A stretch of DNA of 64,000 nt from NCBI RefSeq assembly GCF_013409365.1, contig NZ_JACCBA010000001.1:5270001-5334000 (forward strand). Reading direction: 5' to 3'. The position numbers and the translations under genes are program-made. Origin of the DNA: Actinomadura luteofluorescens (lineage in GTDB: Bacteria; Actinomycetota; Actinomycetes; Streptosporangiales; Streptosporangiaceae). The notes below the pieces were generated by a model. That model saw nothing but the letters and a program-made list of their open reading frames with translations. It was not told the origin of the DNA and ran no database searches. Shown piece by piece: positions 18,109 through 27,442 of this stretch (positions within the stretch are counted from its first letter, which is position 1; the number at the start of each line of letters is the position of its first letter).

Positions 18109-18909
18109 ATGTCGATGATCGCGATTCTGGGTGCCGGGAAGATGGGCGAGGCGCTGCTGTCCGGGGTGCTCCGGGCCGGCCGCCGTCCGTCCGAGCTGAT
18201 CGCCACCGCGCGCCGGGAGGAGCGGGGCGCGCTGCTGCGGGAGCGCTACGGCGTGCAGATCGTGTCGAACGCGGAGGCCGCCGCGACCGCCGAGACGCTC
18301 GTCCTCGCGGTGAAGCCGCAGGACATGGGGGCCCTGCTGGAGGAGGTCGGCCCGCACGTGCCGGCCGGCCGGCTGGTGATCTCGATGGCGGCGGGCATCA
18401 CGACGGGGTTCGTCGAGGAGCGGCTGCCGGACGGGGTGCCCGTCGTCCGCGTCATGTCGAACACGCCCGTCCACGTGGACGAGGCGATGAGCGTCATCTC
18501 GCCCGGGTCGCACGCCGGCGAGGAGCACCTGAAGCTGGCCGAGGAGCTGCTGTCGCCGGTCGGCAAGGTGCTGCGCATCCCCGAGTCGCTTCAGGACGGC
18601 GCCACGGCCCTGTCCGGCAGCGGGCCGGCGTACTTCTACTACCTCGTCGAGGCGATGGTGGACGCGGGCATCCTGCTCGGGATGCCGCGCGCCGCCGCGC
18701 TGGAGATGGTCATCCAGTCGGCCGTCGGCGCCGCCGTCATGCTCCGCGACTCCGGGGAGCATCCGGTGCTGCTGCGCGAGGCCGTGACGTCCCCGGGCGG
18801 GACGACGATCTCGGCGATCCGCGAGCTGGAGCGGCACGGCGTCAGGGCCGCCGTCCTGGAGGCGATCGAGGCGGCCCGCAACCGGGGGCGCGAGCTCGCG
18901 AGCGGCTGA
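18109..18909 (+). CDS. proC: Pyrroline-5-carboxylate reductase
   Basis: A 266-aa NADPH-dependent enzyme for the last step of proline synthesis. It has the N-terminal Rossmann loop ILGAGKMGEALLSG, LAVKPQDM, VRVMSNTP, and the P5CR signature around SGSGPAYFYYLVEAMVDAG together with REAVTSPGGTTISAI. A TAGGCT at 18073-18078 gives a short leader. In streptomycetes, as I recall, proC lies in the same conserved neighbourhood as the acuC, bS22 and hem genes further along. Confidence 0.94.
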   Translation: MSMIAILGAGKMGEALLSGVLRAGRRPSELIATARREERGALLRERYGVQIVSNAEAAATAETLVLAVKPQDMGALLEEVGPHVPAGRLVISMAAGITTGFVEERLPDGVPVVRVMSNTPVHVDEAMSVISPGSHAGEEHLKLAEELLSPVGKVLRIPESLQDGATALSGSGPAYFYYLVEAMVDAGILLGMPRAAALEMVIQSAVGAAVMLRDSGEHPVLLREAVTSPGGTTISAIRELERHGVRAAVLEAIEAARNRGRELASG

Positions 18910-18984
18910 CCCGGGACGGGCGCGCCCCGGGGATGTCCGTCTCCGACCATTGAGCCGGGCCGGGGCCGCGTCCGTGTAGTAGGT

Positions 18985-19419
18985 ATGGGACTCATACTCC
19001 GCCTGATCGTCGCCGCCGGGCTGGCGGCCGATGCGATCGTGCACTGGAAGTTCGCGCCCGACATGGCCTTCGTGCAGGGCGGCTCCATTGACGGAGACCT
19101 GCTGTTCCGCGTCCAGGCCGCGGTCGCCGGGGTGGTCGCGGTGATCGTCCTCACCTACGCGACGCGCTGGGCGTACGCGCTCGCCTTCGTCGTCGCGGCC
19201 AGTGCGGCGGGCGCCGTCGTGCTCTACTACTACGTCGACGTGGGCGCGCTCGGCCCGCTGCCGGACATGCACGAACCCGTCTGGTACGCCGAGAAGACGA
19301 TCAGCCTCGCCGGCGAGGGCGGCGCCGCGCTGGCCGCTCTGGTCGGCCTCTTCGCCGCCGGACGCGGCCGCCGCGCGAGCGACGAGATCCCCGACCCCGA
19401 ACCCGCCGGCCGCTTCTGA
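18985..19419 (+). CDS. Small four-helix membrane protein of unknown function
   Basis: 144 aa with four predicted membrane segments: LILRLIVAAGLAADAIVHW, VQAAVAGVVAVIVLTYATRW, AYALAFVVAASAAGAVVLYYYV and ISLAGEGGAALAALVGLFAAG. The loop between segments 3 and 4 (GPLPDMHEPVWYAEK) is conserved-looking, and the C-terminus is hydrophilic. It resembles small DoxX-like or hypothetical actinobacterial membrane proteins, but I cannot name it. The first ATG of the frame is taken; no Shine-Dalgarno is visible. Confidence 0.7.
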   Translation: MGLILRLIVAAGLAADAIVHWKFAPDMAFVQGGSIDGDLLFRVQAAVAGVVAVIVLTYATRWAYALAFVVAASAAGAVVLYYYVDVGALGPLPDMHEPVWYAEKTISLAGEGGAALAALVGLFAAGRGRRASDEIPDPEPAGRF

Positions 19420-19420
19420 C

Positions 19421-19440
19421 CCGGGCCGCCGCCGGCCCGG
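19421..19440. terminator. GC-rich hairpin after the small membrane protein
   Basis: CCGGGCCG-CCGC-CGGCCCGG, a perfect 8-bp stem with a 4-base loop, begins right after the TGA at 19417-19419. It has no U-tract, as is usual in high-GC actinobacteria. Confidence 0.5.
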
Positions 19441-19651
19441 CCGGGCCGCTGCGGCGATCATCCGACGGTCCCCTCCCAAGGCGCGGGAGGCGAAACGGCG
19501 CGCGGAGCGAAAGCCCGTGGGGTGACGCCCCGCGATGGGGACCGAGCGTGACGAGGTCCGTGCGGGGCGTAGGAGAAGATCACGATTTCGGCGGTGTGAC
19601 CGGGTCCGCCGGGCTACCATCGAATTGATCTTGGAAGTCTGGGGGCCCCGG

Positions 19652-19807
19652 ATGGAAGAACGGCGCGAGCGTCCGACCGGCATGCCGTTCCCGGCGTCCG
19701 CCCTGCACAGGGCGTTGCTCAAGGCGCGGGTCCCGCGGTTCATGGCCGACCACGCGGCCGCCCTTCTGGCCGGGCTTTTGGAGAAACGGACGGATCGCCG
19801 GGACTAG
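19652..19807 (+). CDS. Short conserved-looking ORF, 51 aa, unknown
   Basis: The frame MEERRERPTGMPFPASALHR continues for 51 residues with ALLKARVPRFMADHAAALLA, an amphipathic pattern unlike random frames here. It could extend upstream to a TTG or ATG. It converges on the hydrolase gene, with stop codons overlapping by 4 bases (19804-19807). There is no recognised domain and no clear Shine-Dalgarno. It may be a real small protein; confidence is moderate. Confidence 0.45.
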   Translation: MEERRERPTGMPFPASALHRALLKARVPRFMADHAAALLAGLLEKRTDRRD

Positions 19808-20802
19808 GCGGCCTTCGAGCGCTTCCTCGCCCTGGGGTGCTTGCCCGTCCCGCCCGTCACGGTCCGGACGAAGTGGGCGGCGTCGCGCATGGCGGCGTTC
19901 GCCTCAGGGAGCACGCGGTTCAGGATCTGGAAGACGTGCATCTGCCCCTTCCAGATCTGCAGGTCGCAGTGGGCCCCGGTGCGGCGCAGGGCGTCGGCGA
20001 ACGCCTCGGCCTCGGTGCGCAGCACCTCGGCGCCGCCCACCTGGATGAGGATGGGCGGCATGTCGTTCCAGGCGCACGTGAGCAGGGCCAGCCGCGGGTC
20101 CTCGAACCCGGTCGGCCCCACGACGAGGCGGGCGATCCGGCGCGCCGAGGACGCGCTGATGTAGGGGTCGCGGGCTCGGCTCTGCGCGTCCATGGACAGC
20201 TCGCAGGTCAGGTCGACCCACGGGGAGAACAGCATGAGCCCGGCCGGGCCCGGCAGGCCCTGGCGGCACAGTTCGCCGGTCAGCGCGGCGGACAGGTGCC
20301 CGCCCGCCGAGTCGCCCGCGAGGACGATGCCGGACGCCGGAACGCCCCGATCGAGCAGCCAGCGGTAGGCGGCGACGGCGTCCTCCAGCGGGGCCGGGAA
20401 CGGGTGCTCGGGCGCGAGCCGGTACCGCGGGGCGAGGATCGGCAGGCCCGTGTCGAGCGCGAGCCGCGAGGTGATGGGGCGGTGGGTGCGCGGCGAGCAG
20501 AAGACGTAGCCGCCGCCGTGCAGGTAGAGGACGGCGCCGGGGGCGTTCTCCTCGACCGCGTCGCGCGGAACGATCCACTCGCCCCTGACCGGGAGGCCGC
20601 CGTCGCCCCCGGGCGCCGGGTCGTTCAGCGACTCGACCCGCACGTGGGGGCTGTGCCGCAGCAGCAGGGACGCGGCGTCCACCGTCGAGCGCGCGGTGCG
20701 GATGCTGGTCGCGTGGCCAGGAAGGTAGTGCAGGAACGGACGGACGCCCAGACGGAGCGCGTTGCTGATCGCTCGGCTGCGAACGCTGGGGTCGCCGTCC
20801 AA
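19804..20802 (-). CDS. Alpha/beta hydrolase, hormone-sensitive lipase family
   Basis: A 332-aa esterase/lipase-like protein. HGGGYVFCSPRTHRP is the oxyanion motif HGGG of the HSL family. GDSAGGHLSAAL is the nucleophile elbow GDSAGG, and LAPEHPFPAPLEDA is the typical loop between them. The late acid and His lie near VGGAEVLRTEAEAF and KGQMHVFQI. The triad is complete. The substrate is unknown; short-chain esters are usual for the family. The TTG start follows a G-rich Shine-Dalgarno-like run. It is divergent from acuC. Confidence 0.88.
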   Translation of the reverse strand: MDGDPSVRSRAISNALRLGVRPFLHYLPGHATSIRTARSTVDAASLLLRHSPHVRVESLNDPAPGGDGGLPVRGEWIVPRDAVEENAPGAVLYLHGGGYVFCSPRTHRPITSRLALDTGLPILAPRYRLAPEHPFPAPLEDAVAAYRWLLDRGVPASGIVLAGDSAGGHLSAALTGELCRQGLPGPAGLMLFSPWVDLTCELSMDAQSRARDPYISASSARRIARLVVGPTGFEDPRLALLTCAWNDMPPILIQVGGAEVLRTEAEAFADALRRTGAHCDLQIWKGQMHVFQILNRVLPEANAAMRDAAHFVRTVTGGTGKHPRARKRSKAA

Positions 20803-20971
20803 TTTGCACCCCCCGTAGGAGATATCTGCCTGACGGATGTATGCCCGTTTCCGGCATGTAACTCACGTCACAAGTGTGTTGCGGGCGGCGGCCTCCGGGC
20901 GGGTGCCCCGCCGCGTCCGCGTGCCGGGAGCTGTGGGCCAGGTCACGTGCCCTGCGCGATACCGTGAGGTC

Positions 20972-22186
20972 ATGAGCAGTCCCGATTCGTCCCAGTCCGC
21001 CGGTCCCGAGAACTGCGAACTGGAGATCTTCTGGGACGAGCGGCTCATCTCCTACGACTTCGGTCCCGGCCACCCCATGAACCCGGTGCGGGTCGAGCTG
21101 ACGATGGCGCTCGCCCGCGGGCTCGGCGTCCTGGACCGCCCGAACGTGCGGGTCTCGGCGTTCGAGGCCGCCGGCGACAAGCTGCTCCGGCTCGTCCACG
21201 AGGAGTCCTACATCGCGGCGGTCAAGCACTCCGGCGCCACCGGGCTGCCCGAGCCCGGGCACGGCCTCGGTACCCCCGACAACCCGGTCTTCCTCGGCAT
21301 GCACGAGGCGTCCGCCCTGGTCACGGGGGCGTCGGTGGCCGCCGCCGAGGCGGTGTGGACGGGCCGCGCCGAGCACGCCGCGAACATCTCCGGCGGCCTG
21401 CACCACGCGCTGAGCGACGCCGCCAGCGGGTTCTGCGTCTACAACGACCCGGCCGTCGCGATCGCGTGGCTCCTGGAGAACGGCGCCGAGCGCGTCGCCT
21501 ACGTCGACATCGACGTCCACCACGGCGACGGCGTCCAGGCGGCCTTCTACGACGACCCGCGCGTGCTGACGATCAGCCTGCATGAGTCCCCGCGGACGCT
21601 GTTCCCCGGCACCGGCTTCCCGGACGAGACCGGCGCGGACGGCACCTCGGTCAACATCTCGCTGCCGCCCGGCACCGGCGACCGGCCGTGGCTGCGCGCG
21701 TTCGAGGCGATCGTCCCGCCGCTGCTGCGCCGGTTCCGCCCGGACGTCCTCGTCACCCAGCAGGGCGCCGACGGCCACGCGCTCGACCCGCTCGCCCACC
21801 TGATCCTCAGCGTGGACGGCCAGCGGACGGCGTACGCGTTGCTGCACCGGCTGGCGCACGAGACCGCGGGCGGCCGGTGGGTCCTCACCGGCGGCGGCGG
21901 ATACGAGCTGGTCCAGGTCGTCCCGCGCGCGTGGACGCACCTGCTCGCCGAGGCGGCGGGCGGCCCCGTCCCGCCGGAAACGGCGACCCCGGACGACTGG
22001 CGCGAGTTCGTCCGGCAGCGGACCGAGGAGATCGCCCCGCGCCGCATGACGGACGGGACGGAGACGGTGGAGGTCAGCAGGTGGGGGGACGGCTACGACC
22101 CGGGCAGCCCCGTGGACCAGGCGGTGCTGGCGACGCGCCGCGCGGTGTTCCCCGAGCACGGCCTCGACCCGATGACCGACGAGTGA
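20972..22186 (+). CDS. acuC: AcuC-like histone deacetylase family protein
   Basis: A 404-aa class I-type deacetylase fold. ISYDFGPGHPMNPVR marks the N-terminus. NISGGLHHALSDAASGFCVY has the active-site His pair, VDIDVHHGDGVQ gives zinc ligands Asp and His, and QQGADGHALDPLAHL gives the second zinc Asp. LTGGGGYE near the end contributes the GGGGY loop. AcuC in Bacillus deacetylates acetyl-CoA synthetase; the role here is inferred from homology. TACCGT lies six bases before the ATG (leaderless). A conserved actinobacterial gene of unknown function follows 36 bases later, probably in one operon. Confidence 0.92.
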   Translation: MSSPDSSQSAGPENCELEIFWDERLISYDFGPGHPMNPVRVELTMALARGLGVLDRPNVRVSAFEAAGDKLLRLVHEESYIAAVKHSGATGLPEPGHGLGTPDNPVFLGMHEASALVTGASVAAAEAVWTGRAEHAANISGGLHHALSDAASGFCVYNDPAVAIAWLLENGAERVAYVDIDVHHGDGVQAAFYDDPRVLTISLHESPRTLFPGTGFPDETGADGTSVNISLPPGTGDRPWLRAFEAIVPPLLRRFRPDVLVTQQGADGHALDPLAHLILSVDGQRTAYALLHRLAHETAGGRWVLTGGGGYELVQVVPRAWTHLLAEAAGGPVPPETATPDDWREFVRQRTEEIAPRRMTDGTETVEVSRWGDGYDPGSPVDQAVLATRRAVFPEHGLDPMTDE

Positions 22187-22222
22187 AGCCTCCGGAGACC
22201 CCTCGCCCATGAAGACCCGCCC

Positions 22223-23092
22223 ATGAACCAGACGACCCCCGCGTCCGGAGGCCCCGTGCCCACCAGGGACGAGCTGCGCGCCCACCTCGTGCGAACGATG
22301 ATCGCCGGCGACGTGGCCACGCCGCGGCAGAACAACCTGCTGCACTTCCGGCGCATGGCGGGCGGCGACCCGTACTACCAGTTCGGCCTGGATCTGAAGC
22401 CGTCGTGGTCGGAGCGGTCGGTGCTGGAGATGATGGTCGAGCGGTGCGGCGTCGACCCCGATCCGATGCATCTGTACGGGGACGACACCATCGATCCCGA
22501 GATCACGCTCGACACGCTGGAGGCGATGGGGGAGCGCATCGGCCTCGCGGCGCGGCGCCGGGAGCGCGTGGTCCTCGCGACCGGGCATCCGTCCACGCTG
22601 ACGCCGCTGTACCAGGCGGTCGCGGGGGCGCTGCGGGAGGCGGGCTGCCGGGTGCTGACGCCCGCGGCCGGCTGGACCTACGAGGTCGACGCCGGGTACG
22701 GCGGCTCGGAGCTGCGCCGCATCGTCTACGCCGCTCCGGGCGTCGCGATGCTGGAGGGCGAGGATCTCCGCACGCACCACACGCACGACCCGCATCCGAT
22801 GGAGGCCATGCTCAGGGAGCTCGCCGCTAGCGGGTCCGGCGAAAATTCGGAAGCTAAACCAGATATCTGGCCGGATCTGGCCATCGCCGACCACGGGTGG
22901 GCCGGAGCCGCCGGGCAGGCGGGCATCGACACCGTGGGGTTCGCGGACTGTAACGACCCGGCGCTGTTCGCCGGGGCCGCCGAGGGCAAGATCGACGTGG
23001 TCGTCCCGCTCGACGACGGCGTCTCCGCGCACCACTACGCGCCCCTGACCGCGTACATCCTTGATCGCGCGGGCCTGCGGCCGGCCGGCTGA
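22223..23092 (+). CDS. Conserved actinobacterial phosphatase-like protein
   Basis: 289 aa. Proteins of this type sit next to acuC in actinobacteria and are usually labelled phosphatase, but no textbook motif is obvious. Visible features: LLHFRRMAGGDPYYQFGLDL, VLATGHPSTLTPLYQAVAGA, a His/Asp-rich stretch EDLRTHHTHDPHPMEAML, and IADHGWAGAAGQAGIDTVGF, then VVPLDDGVSAHHYAPLTAYI. The His and Asp clusters could bind metal. A short A/T-richer patch at 22848-22880 with the palindrome CCAGATATCTGG lies within the coding region. Function is uncertain. Confidence 0.75.
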   Translation: MNQTTPASGGPVPTRDELRAHLVRTMIAGDVATPRQNNLLHFRRMAGGDPYYQFGLDLKPSWSERSVLEMMVERCGVDPDPMHLYGDDTIDPEITLDTLEAMGERIGLAARRRERVVLATGHPSTLTPLYQAVAGALREAGCRVLTPAAGWTYEVDAGYGGSELRRIVYAAPGVAMLEGEDLRTHHTHDPHPMEAMLRELAASGSGENSEAKPDIWPDLAIADHGWAGAAGQAGIDTVGFADCNDPALFAGAAEGKIDVVVPLDDGVSAHHYAPLTAYILDRAGLRPAG

Positions 23093-23465
23093 GAGGCCGG
23101 CCGGGCCGCCCGTCCGGAGGCTTACTCCGGGGGGACTCCTGGGTGGCGGCTTCTCGCCTGTCACGCCCTGTGACAGGGCTGCCGTAACGAGGCGCATGAG
23201 CGTGCGGAGAGGCGTCTGGCGCAGCGGAACCGCCGGTCATCTCGGGGTTCTGGTTAACAAATGTTCGTCGGGACACGCGCGGTACCGTCGCGTCCACCCT
23301 CCGTAGGGAATCAGCACTGTATCCCCACGGTCAGGTCGGATACGGAAATGTGCGGAACTCCCCTCTTGCGACTGCCGGTACGCGATTTACGCTGGAGGAA
23401 GTACACGTGCGTGATCAAAGTCACCCGAAGGGCCGGTGCGCGGCACGTGTGGAAGAGGGCGTCCG
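23093..23465. other. Intergenic region with mutually exclusive hairpins
   Basis: About 370 bases without a gene. Two overlapping inverted repeats occupy 23157-23179. GCCCTG-TGA-CAGGGC (23165-23179) and CCTGTCA-CGCCCTG-TGACAGG (23157-23177) cannot form at once. Either could end the acuC transcript. A GGTACCGTCGCG near 23281-23292 may be a -10 for the HTH gene, which would then have a leader of about 175 bases. Confidence 0.5.
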
Positions 23466-23669
23466 ATGACCTCAGGCGAGCGACCTCTGAGCGAGGTCAG
23501 GTTCCTGACCGTCGCCGAAGTGGCGGCGGTGATGCGGGTGTCCAAGATGACCGTCTACCGCCTCGTCCACTCGGGCGAACTGCCCGCGATCCGCGTGGGC
23601 CGCTCGTTCCGGGTTCCCGAGCAGGCCGTCCACGATTACCTGCGCGACGCGTACATCGAAGCCGGATAA
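23466..23669 (+). CDS. Small excisionase-type (MerR-like) HTH DNA-binding protein
   Basis: 67 aa. The helix-turn-helix FLTVAEVAAVMRVSKMTVYR, LVHSGELPAIRVGRSFRVPE is the HTH_17/excisionase form with a wing ending in PEQAVHDYL. This gene directly upstream of bS22 matches, from memory, the streptomycete gene SCO3328/bdtA and is conserved across spore-forming actinobacteria. It is distinct from BldC, which is encoded at 60.1 kb. The ATG has GAGGGCG upstream. Confidence 0.88.
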   Translation: MTSGERPLSEVRFLTVAEVAAVMRVSKMTVYRLVHSGELPAIRVGRSFRVPEQAVHDYLRDAYIEAG

Positions 23670-24040
23670 CGGGTAGGGGCGGGGCATGACCCCGCCGCGA
23701 ACTCAGTACCCGGCCGTGCAGGGGGCGTCGGGAAGGTCCCGAGGGGCCGTCCCGAAGCTGGGGAAGCAGGACGAGGACCGGCAGAACGGTCCGGACACCG
23801 GACGGACGGGCGATGGCCGCAGGCCACGCCCGCCCGGAAGGGACGGTGCCCGGCGCCGTGCGACGCGCGGTGCCGGCCGCCGTCCGTGCCGGCCGTCCCC
23901 GGGCCGCGGGGCAGGCCGCGGCATGATCTCCACCCACGCAGCGGTACCCTGGGGCCTCGGACCGTGCGCGCTTGCCGAGACTCGCTCTCCAGCGGCACGC
24001 CCGTCTCCTGCACATCACCCGAGACTCCGAGCGAGGTTCC

Positions 24041-24139
24041 GTGGGCTCTGTCATCAAGAAGCGCCGCAAGAGGATGGCCAAGAAGAAGCACCGCAAGCTT
24101 CTGAAGAAGACGCGCATCCAGCGCCGCAACAAGAAGTAG
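24041..24139 (+). CDS. Small ribosomal subunit protein bS22 (COX24/AURKAIP1 type)
   Basis: 32 aa, GTG start with GAGCGAGG upstream, MGSVIKKRRKRMAKKKHRK then LLKKTRIQRRNKK. More than half of the residues are Lys or Arg. This is the tiny ribosome-associated protein known from mycobacterial and streptomycete ribosomes. It lies between the small HTH gene and the epimerase gene in the conserved order. It is too short for many gene finders. Confidence 0.93.
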   Translation: MGSVIKKRRKRMAKKKHRKLLKKTRIQRRNKK

Positions 24140-24179
24140 CGACCACACCGGCCGTCCAGCCGTGAAGGGGTAGGGCCCA

Positions 24180-25184
24180 GTGTCGTCCATGCCCGCCGCC
24201 GCGGCCCGTGTCGTCCTCGTCACGGGCGTCTCCCGTTTCCTGGGGGCGCGGGTCGCGAACACCCTGCAAGCCGACCCGGGCATCGAGCGTGTCATCGGGG
24301 TGGACACGGTGCCGCCGGACGCGTCGCTCGGCCGCACCGAGTTCGTCCGGGTCGACATCCGCACGCCCGGCATCGCGAAGATCATCGCGTCGGCGGCGGT
24401 GGACACGGTGGTGCACCTCAACCTGGTGACGTCCTCCTCGGTTCCGCGGGCGAAGGTCAAGGAGCTGAACGTCATCGGGACGATGCAGCTGCTCGCGGCC
24501 TGCCAGCGCTCGCCCGACATGCGCAAGCTGGTCGTACGGTCGTCGGCGGCCGTGTACGGCTCCTCCCCGATGGACCCGGCCGTGTTCACCGAGCGGGACG
24601 AGCCCGTCGAGGCGCCCAGGTCCGGCTATGCCAAGGACGCCGTCGAGGTCGAGGGATACGTCCGCGGGCTGATGCGGCGGCGCTCCGACCTGGCCGTGTC
24701 GGTGCTGCGGTTCGCGAACTTCCTCGGCCCGGGCGTCGACTCGCCCCTCACCCGGTACCTGCGCCTGCCGGTCGTCCCGACCGTGCTCGGGTTCGACCCT
24801 CGGTTGCAGTTCGTCCACGAGGACGACGGCGTCGAGGTGCTGCGGCGCATGACGGTCGAGGACCACCCCGGCTGCTACAACGTCGCCGGCGACGGCGTGC
24901 TGCTGCTGTCGCAGGCCCTCCGGCGCGCCGGGCGGCCCTACCTGCCCGTCCCGTCGCCGTCCATCTCGGTGCTCGGCGACATGGGGCGCCGCTTCGCGGG
25001 CCTGTCGGGGTTCTCGCCGGAGCTGCTGCGCTGGCTGACCTATGGCCGGGTCCTCGACACCACCGCGCTGGAACGCGAGCTGGCGTGGCACCCGAAGTAC
25101 AGCTCCGAGGCCGCCTTCGCCGACTTCGCCGCCGCCCGGGGCTTCGTCCGCGGCGGCCTGGCGTCCCTGCTGGGACGGGCCTGA
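24180..25184 (+). CDS. NAD-dependent epimerase/dehydratase
   Basis: A 334-aa extended short-chain dehydrogenase. The N-terminal nucleotide loop reads VVLVTGVSRFLGARVANTL, where the usual GxxGxxG is TGVSRFLG, with Ser and Arg in variable positions. VDIRTPG, VVHLNLV, VRSSAAVYGS (catalytic Ser) and GYAKDAVEVEGYV (Tyr-x3-Lys) follow. The substrate is probably a nucleotide sugar, or this is a structural homologue. It lies 40 bases after bS22 and is followed by the acyltransferase gene 32 bases later: one operon. Confidence 0.9.
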   Translation: MSSMPAAAARVVLVTGVSRFLGARVANTLQADPGIERVIGVDTVPPDASLGRTEFVRVDIRTPGIAKIIASAAVDTVVHLNLVTSSSVPRAKVKELNVIGTMQLLAACQRSPDMRKLVVRSSAAVYGSSPMDPAVFTERDEPVEAPRSGYAKDAVEVEGYVRGLMRRRSDLAVSVLRFANFLGPGVDSPLTRYLRLPVVPTVLGFDPRLQFVHEDDGVEVLRRMTVEDHPGCYNVAGDGVLLLSQALRRAGRPYLPVPSPSISVLGDMGRRFAGLSGFSPELLRWLTYGRVLDTTALERELAWHPKYSSEAAFADFAAARGFVRGGLASLLGRA

Positions 25185-25216
25185 GCCGTTTGGACCCGCC
25201 TGAGAGGAGAGCCGAG

Positions 25217-26164
<948 letters not shown>

Positions 26165-26194
26165 CCGGCCGTGAGCGGCCCTAGAGTGTGCGCC

Positions 26195-27376
26195 ATGGCG
26201 CCGCTCCGCACCCCCATGGTCGCTCGCGACCTGGGTGAACCCCACCGCGTCTCCAGCCCCCTGGAGCTGCTGTTCGACCTGACGTTCGTCGCCGCGGTGT
26301 CCCAGGTCGCCGGGCGGTTCGCCCACGCCATCGAGGGCGGCCACGTGGAGGGCTCGCTCGCGCCGTTCCTCATGACGTTCTTCGCGATCTGGTGGGCGTG
26401 GATGAACTTCACGTGGTTCGCCTCCGCCTACGACACCGACGACGTCCCGTACCGGCTCATGACGTTCGTGCAGATGGCGGGCGTCCTCATCCTCGCGGCC
26501 GGGGTGCCCGACGCGTTCGACGGCGACTTCACCACCGTGACGATCGGCTACCTCGTCATGCGCGTCGGCCTGGTCGCCCTCTGGCTGCGGGCGGCCGCCG
26601 CGCATCCCGAGGGCCGCGCCACGGCCCTGCGGTACGCGGTCGGGCTGTCGGTCGTCCAGGTGTTCTGGGTGGCGCGGCTCGCCCTGCCGGACCAGGGCCC
26701 GATGTGGGTGTTCTTCGTCTGCGCGGCGCTCGACCTGGCCGTCCCGCCGATCGCGGAGCGGCCCGGCATGACGACCTGGCACCCGCACCACATCGCCGAA
26801 CGATACGGGCTGTTCACGATCATCCTGCTGGGGGAGAGCGTGCTCGCCTCCACGAACGCGGTGCAGGACGCCGTGGAGCACGGGATCGGCGGCGCCCTCG
26901 TCACGATCGCCCTCGCCGGGCTCGCCATCCTGTTCGCGCTCTGGTGGATCTACTTCTCCGAGCCGGCGGGCGAGGGCCTGGAGCGCCGCCGCGACCGGTC
27001 CTTCCTCTGGGGGTACGGCCACTACTTCGTGTTCGCCGCGCTCGCCGCCATCGGCGCCGGCCTGGAGACGGCGGTGGCCTCCTCCGGCCGCCACATCGAG
27101 GCGGGGACGCTGCTGGTGGCCGGCTCCGTCACCGTGCCGGTCGCCGTCGTCCTGGTCATGCTGTGGGTGCTGCACACCCCGATGCGGCGCATGAACGCGT
27201 ATCCGGGGTTCCTCGTCGCCGCGGCCGTCCTGGTCCTCCTCGCGACCTTCGCCGCCCCCGCCATCGGCATCCCGGGGACCCTCCTCCTCACGGCCGCGCT
27301 CCTGGCGCTCCTCCTCACGACCACGCTCACCCGCCCGGCGCCGAGGCCCCGGACCGCCGACCTGCCGCCCGCCTGA
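26195..27376 (+). CDS. Low temperature requirement protein A (LtrA) family membrane protein
   Basis: About 393 aa, mostly membrane helices (about ten to twelve). The family hallmark is at the N-terminus: RVSSPLELLFDLTFVAAVSQ. Further features are FFAIWWAWMNFTWFASAYDT, HHIAERYGLFTIILLGESVL and ALWWIYFSEPA. The function of LtrA is unknown beyond growth at low temperature in Listeria. TAGAGT lies seven bases before the ATG at 26195; an upstream GTG at 26171 is also in frame. Confidence 0.9.
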   Translation: MAPLRTPMVARDLGEPHRVSSPLELLFDLTFVAAVSQVAGRFAHAIEGGHVEGSLAPFLMTFFAIWWAWMNFTWFASAYDTDDVPYRLMTFVQMAGVLILAAGVPDAFDGDFTTVTIGYLVMRVGLVALWLRAAAAHPEGRATALRYAVGLSVVQVFWVARLALPDQGPMWVFFVCAALDLAVPPIAERPGMTTWHPHHIAERYGLFTIILLGESVLASTNAVQDAVEHGIGGALVTIALAGLAILFALWWIYFSEPAGEGLERRRDRSFLWGYGHYFVFAALAAIGAGLETAVASSGRHIEAGTLLVAGSVTVPVAVVLVMLWVLHTPMRRMNAYPGFLVAAAVLVLLATFAAPAIGIPGTLLLTAALLALLLTTTLTRPAPRPRTADLPPA

Positions 27377-27442
27377 GGGCGGACGTCCCGGACGGCTCGT
27401 GTCATCCTGGCCAACGGAACACACCCTGTGAGGGGAGGCCGC

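Noticed and set aside
15793..19743. Very long antisense frame (over 1300 codons) opposite the LCP, proline dehydrogenase and proC genes
   Set aside because: The GC-rich third positions of the plus-strand genes keep the complement open. Its translation is low-complexity Arg/Ala/Val/Gly, and the plus-strand frames carry full enzyme motifs.
19904..23197. Long minus-strand frame opposite acuC and its neighbour
   Set aside because: It overlaps clear acuC deacetylase motifs on the plus strand and has none of its own; a GC-content shadow.
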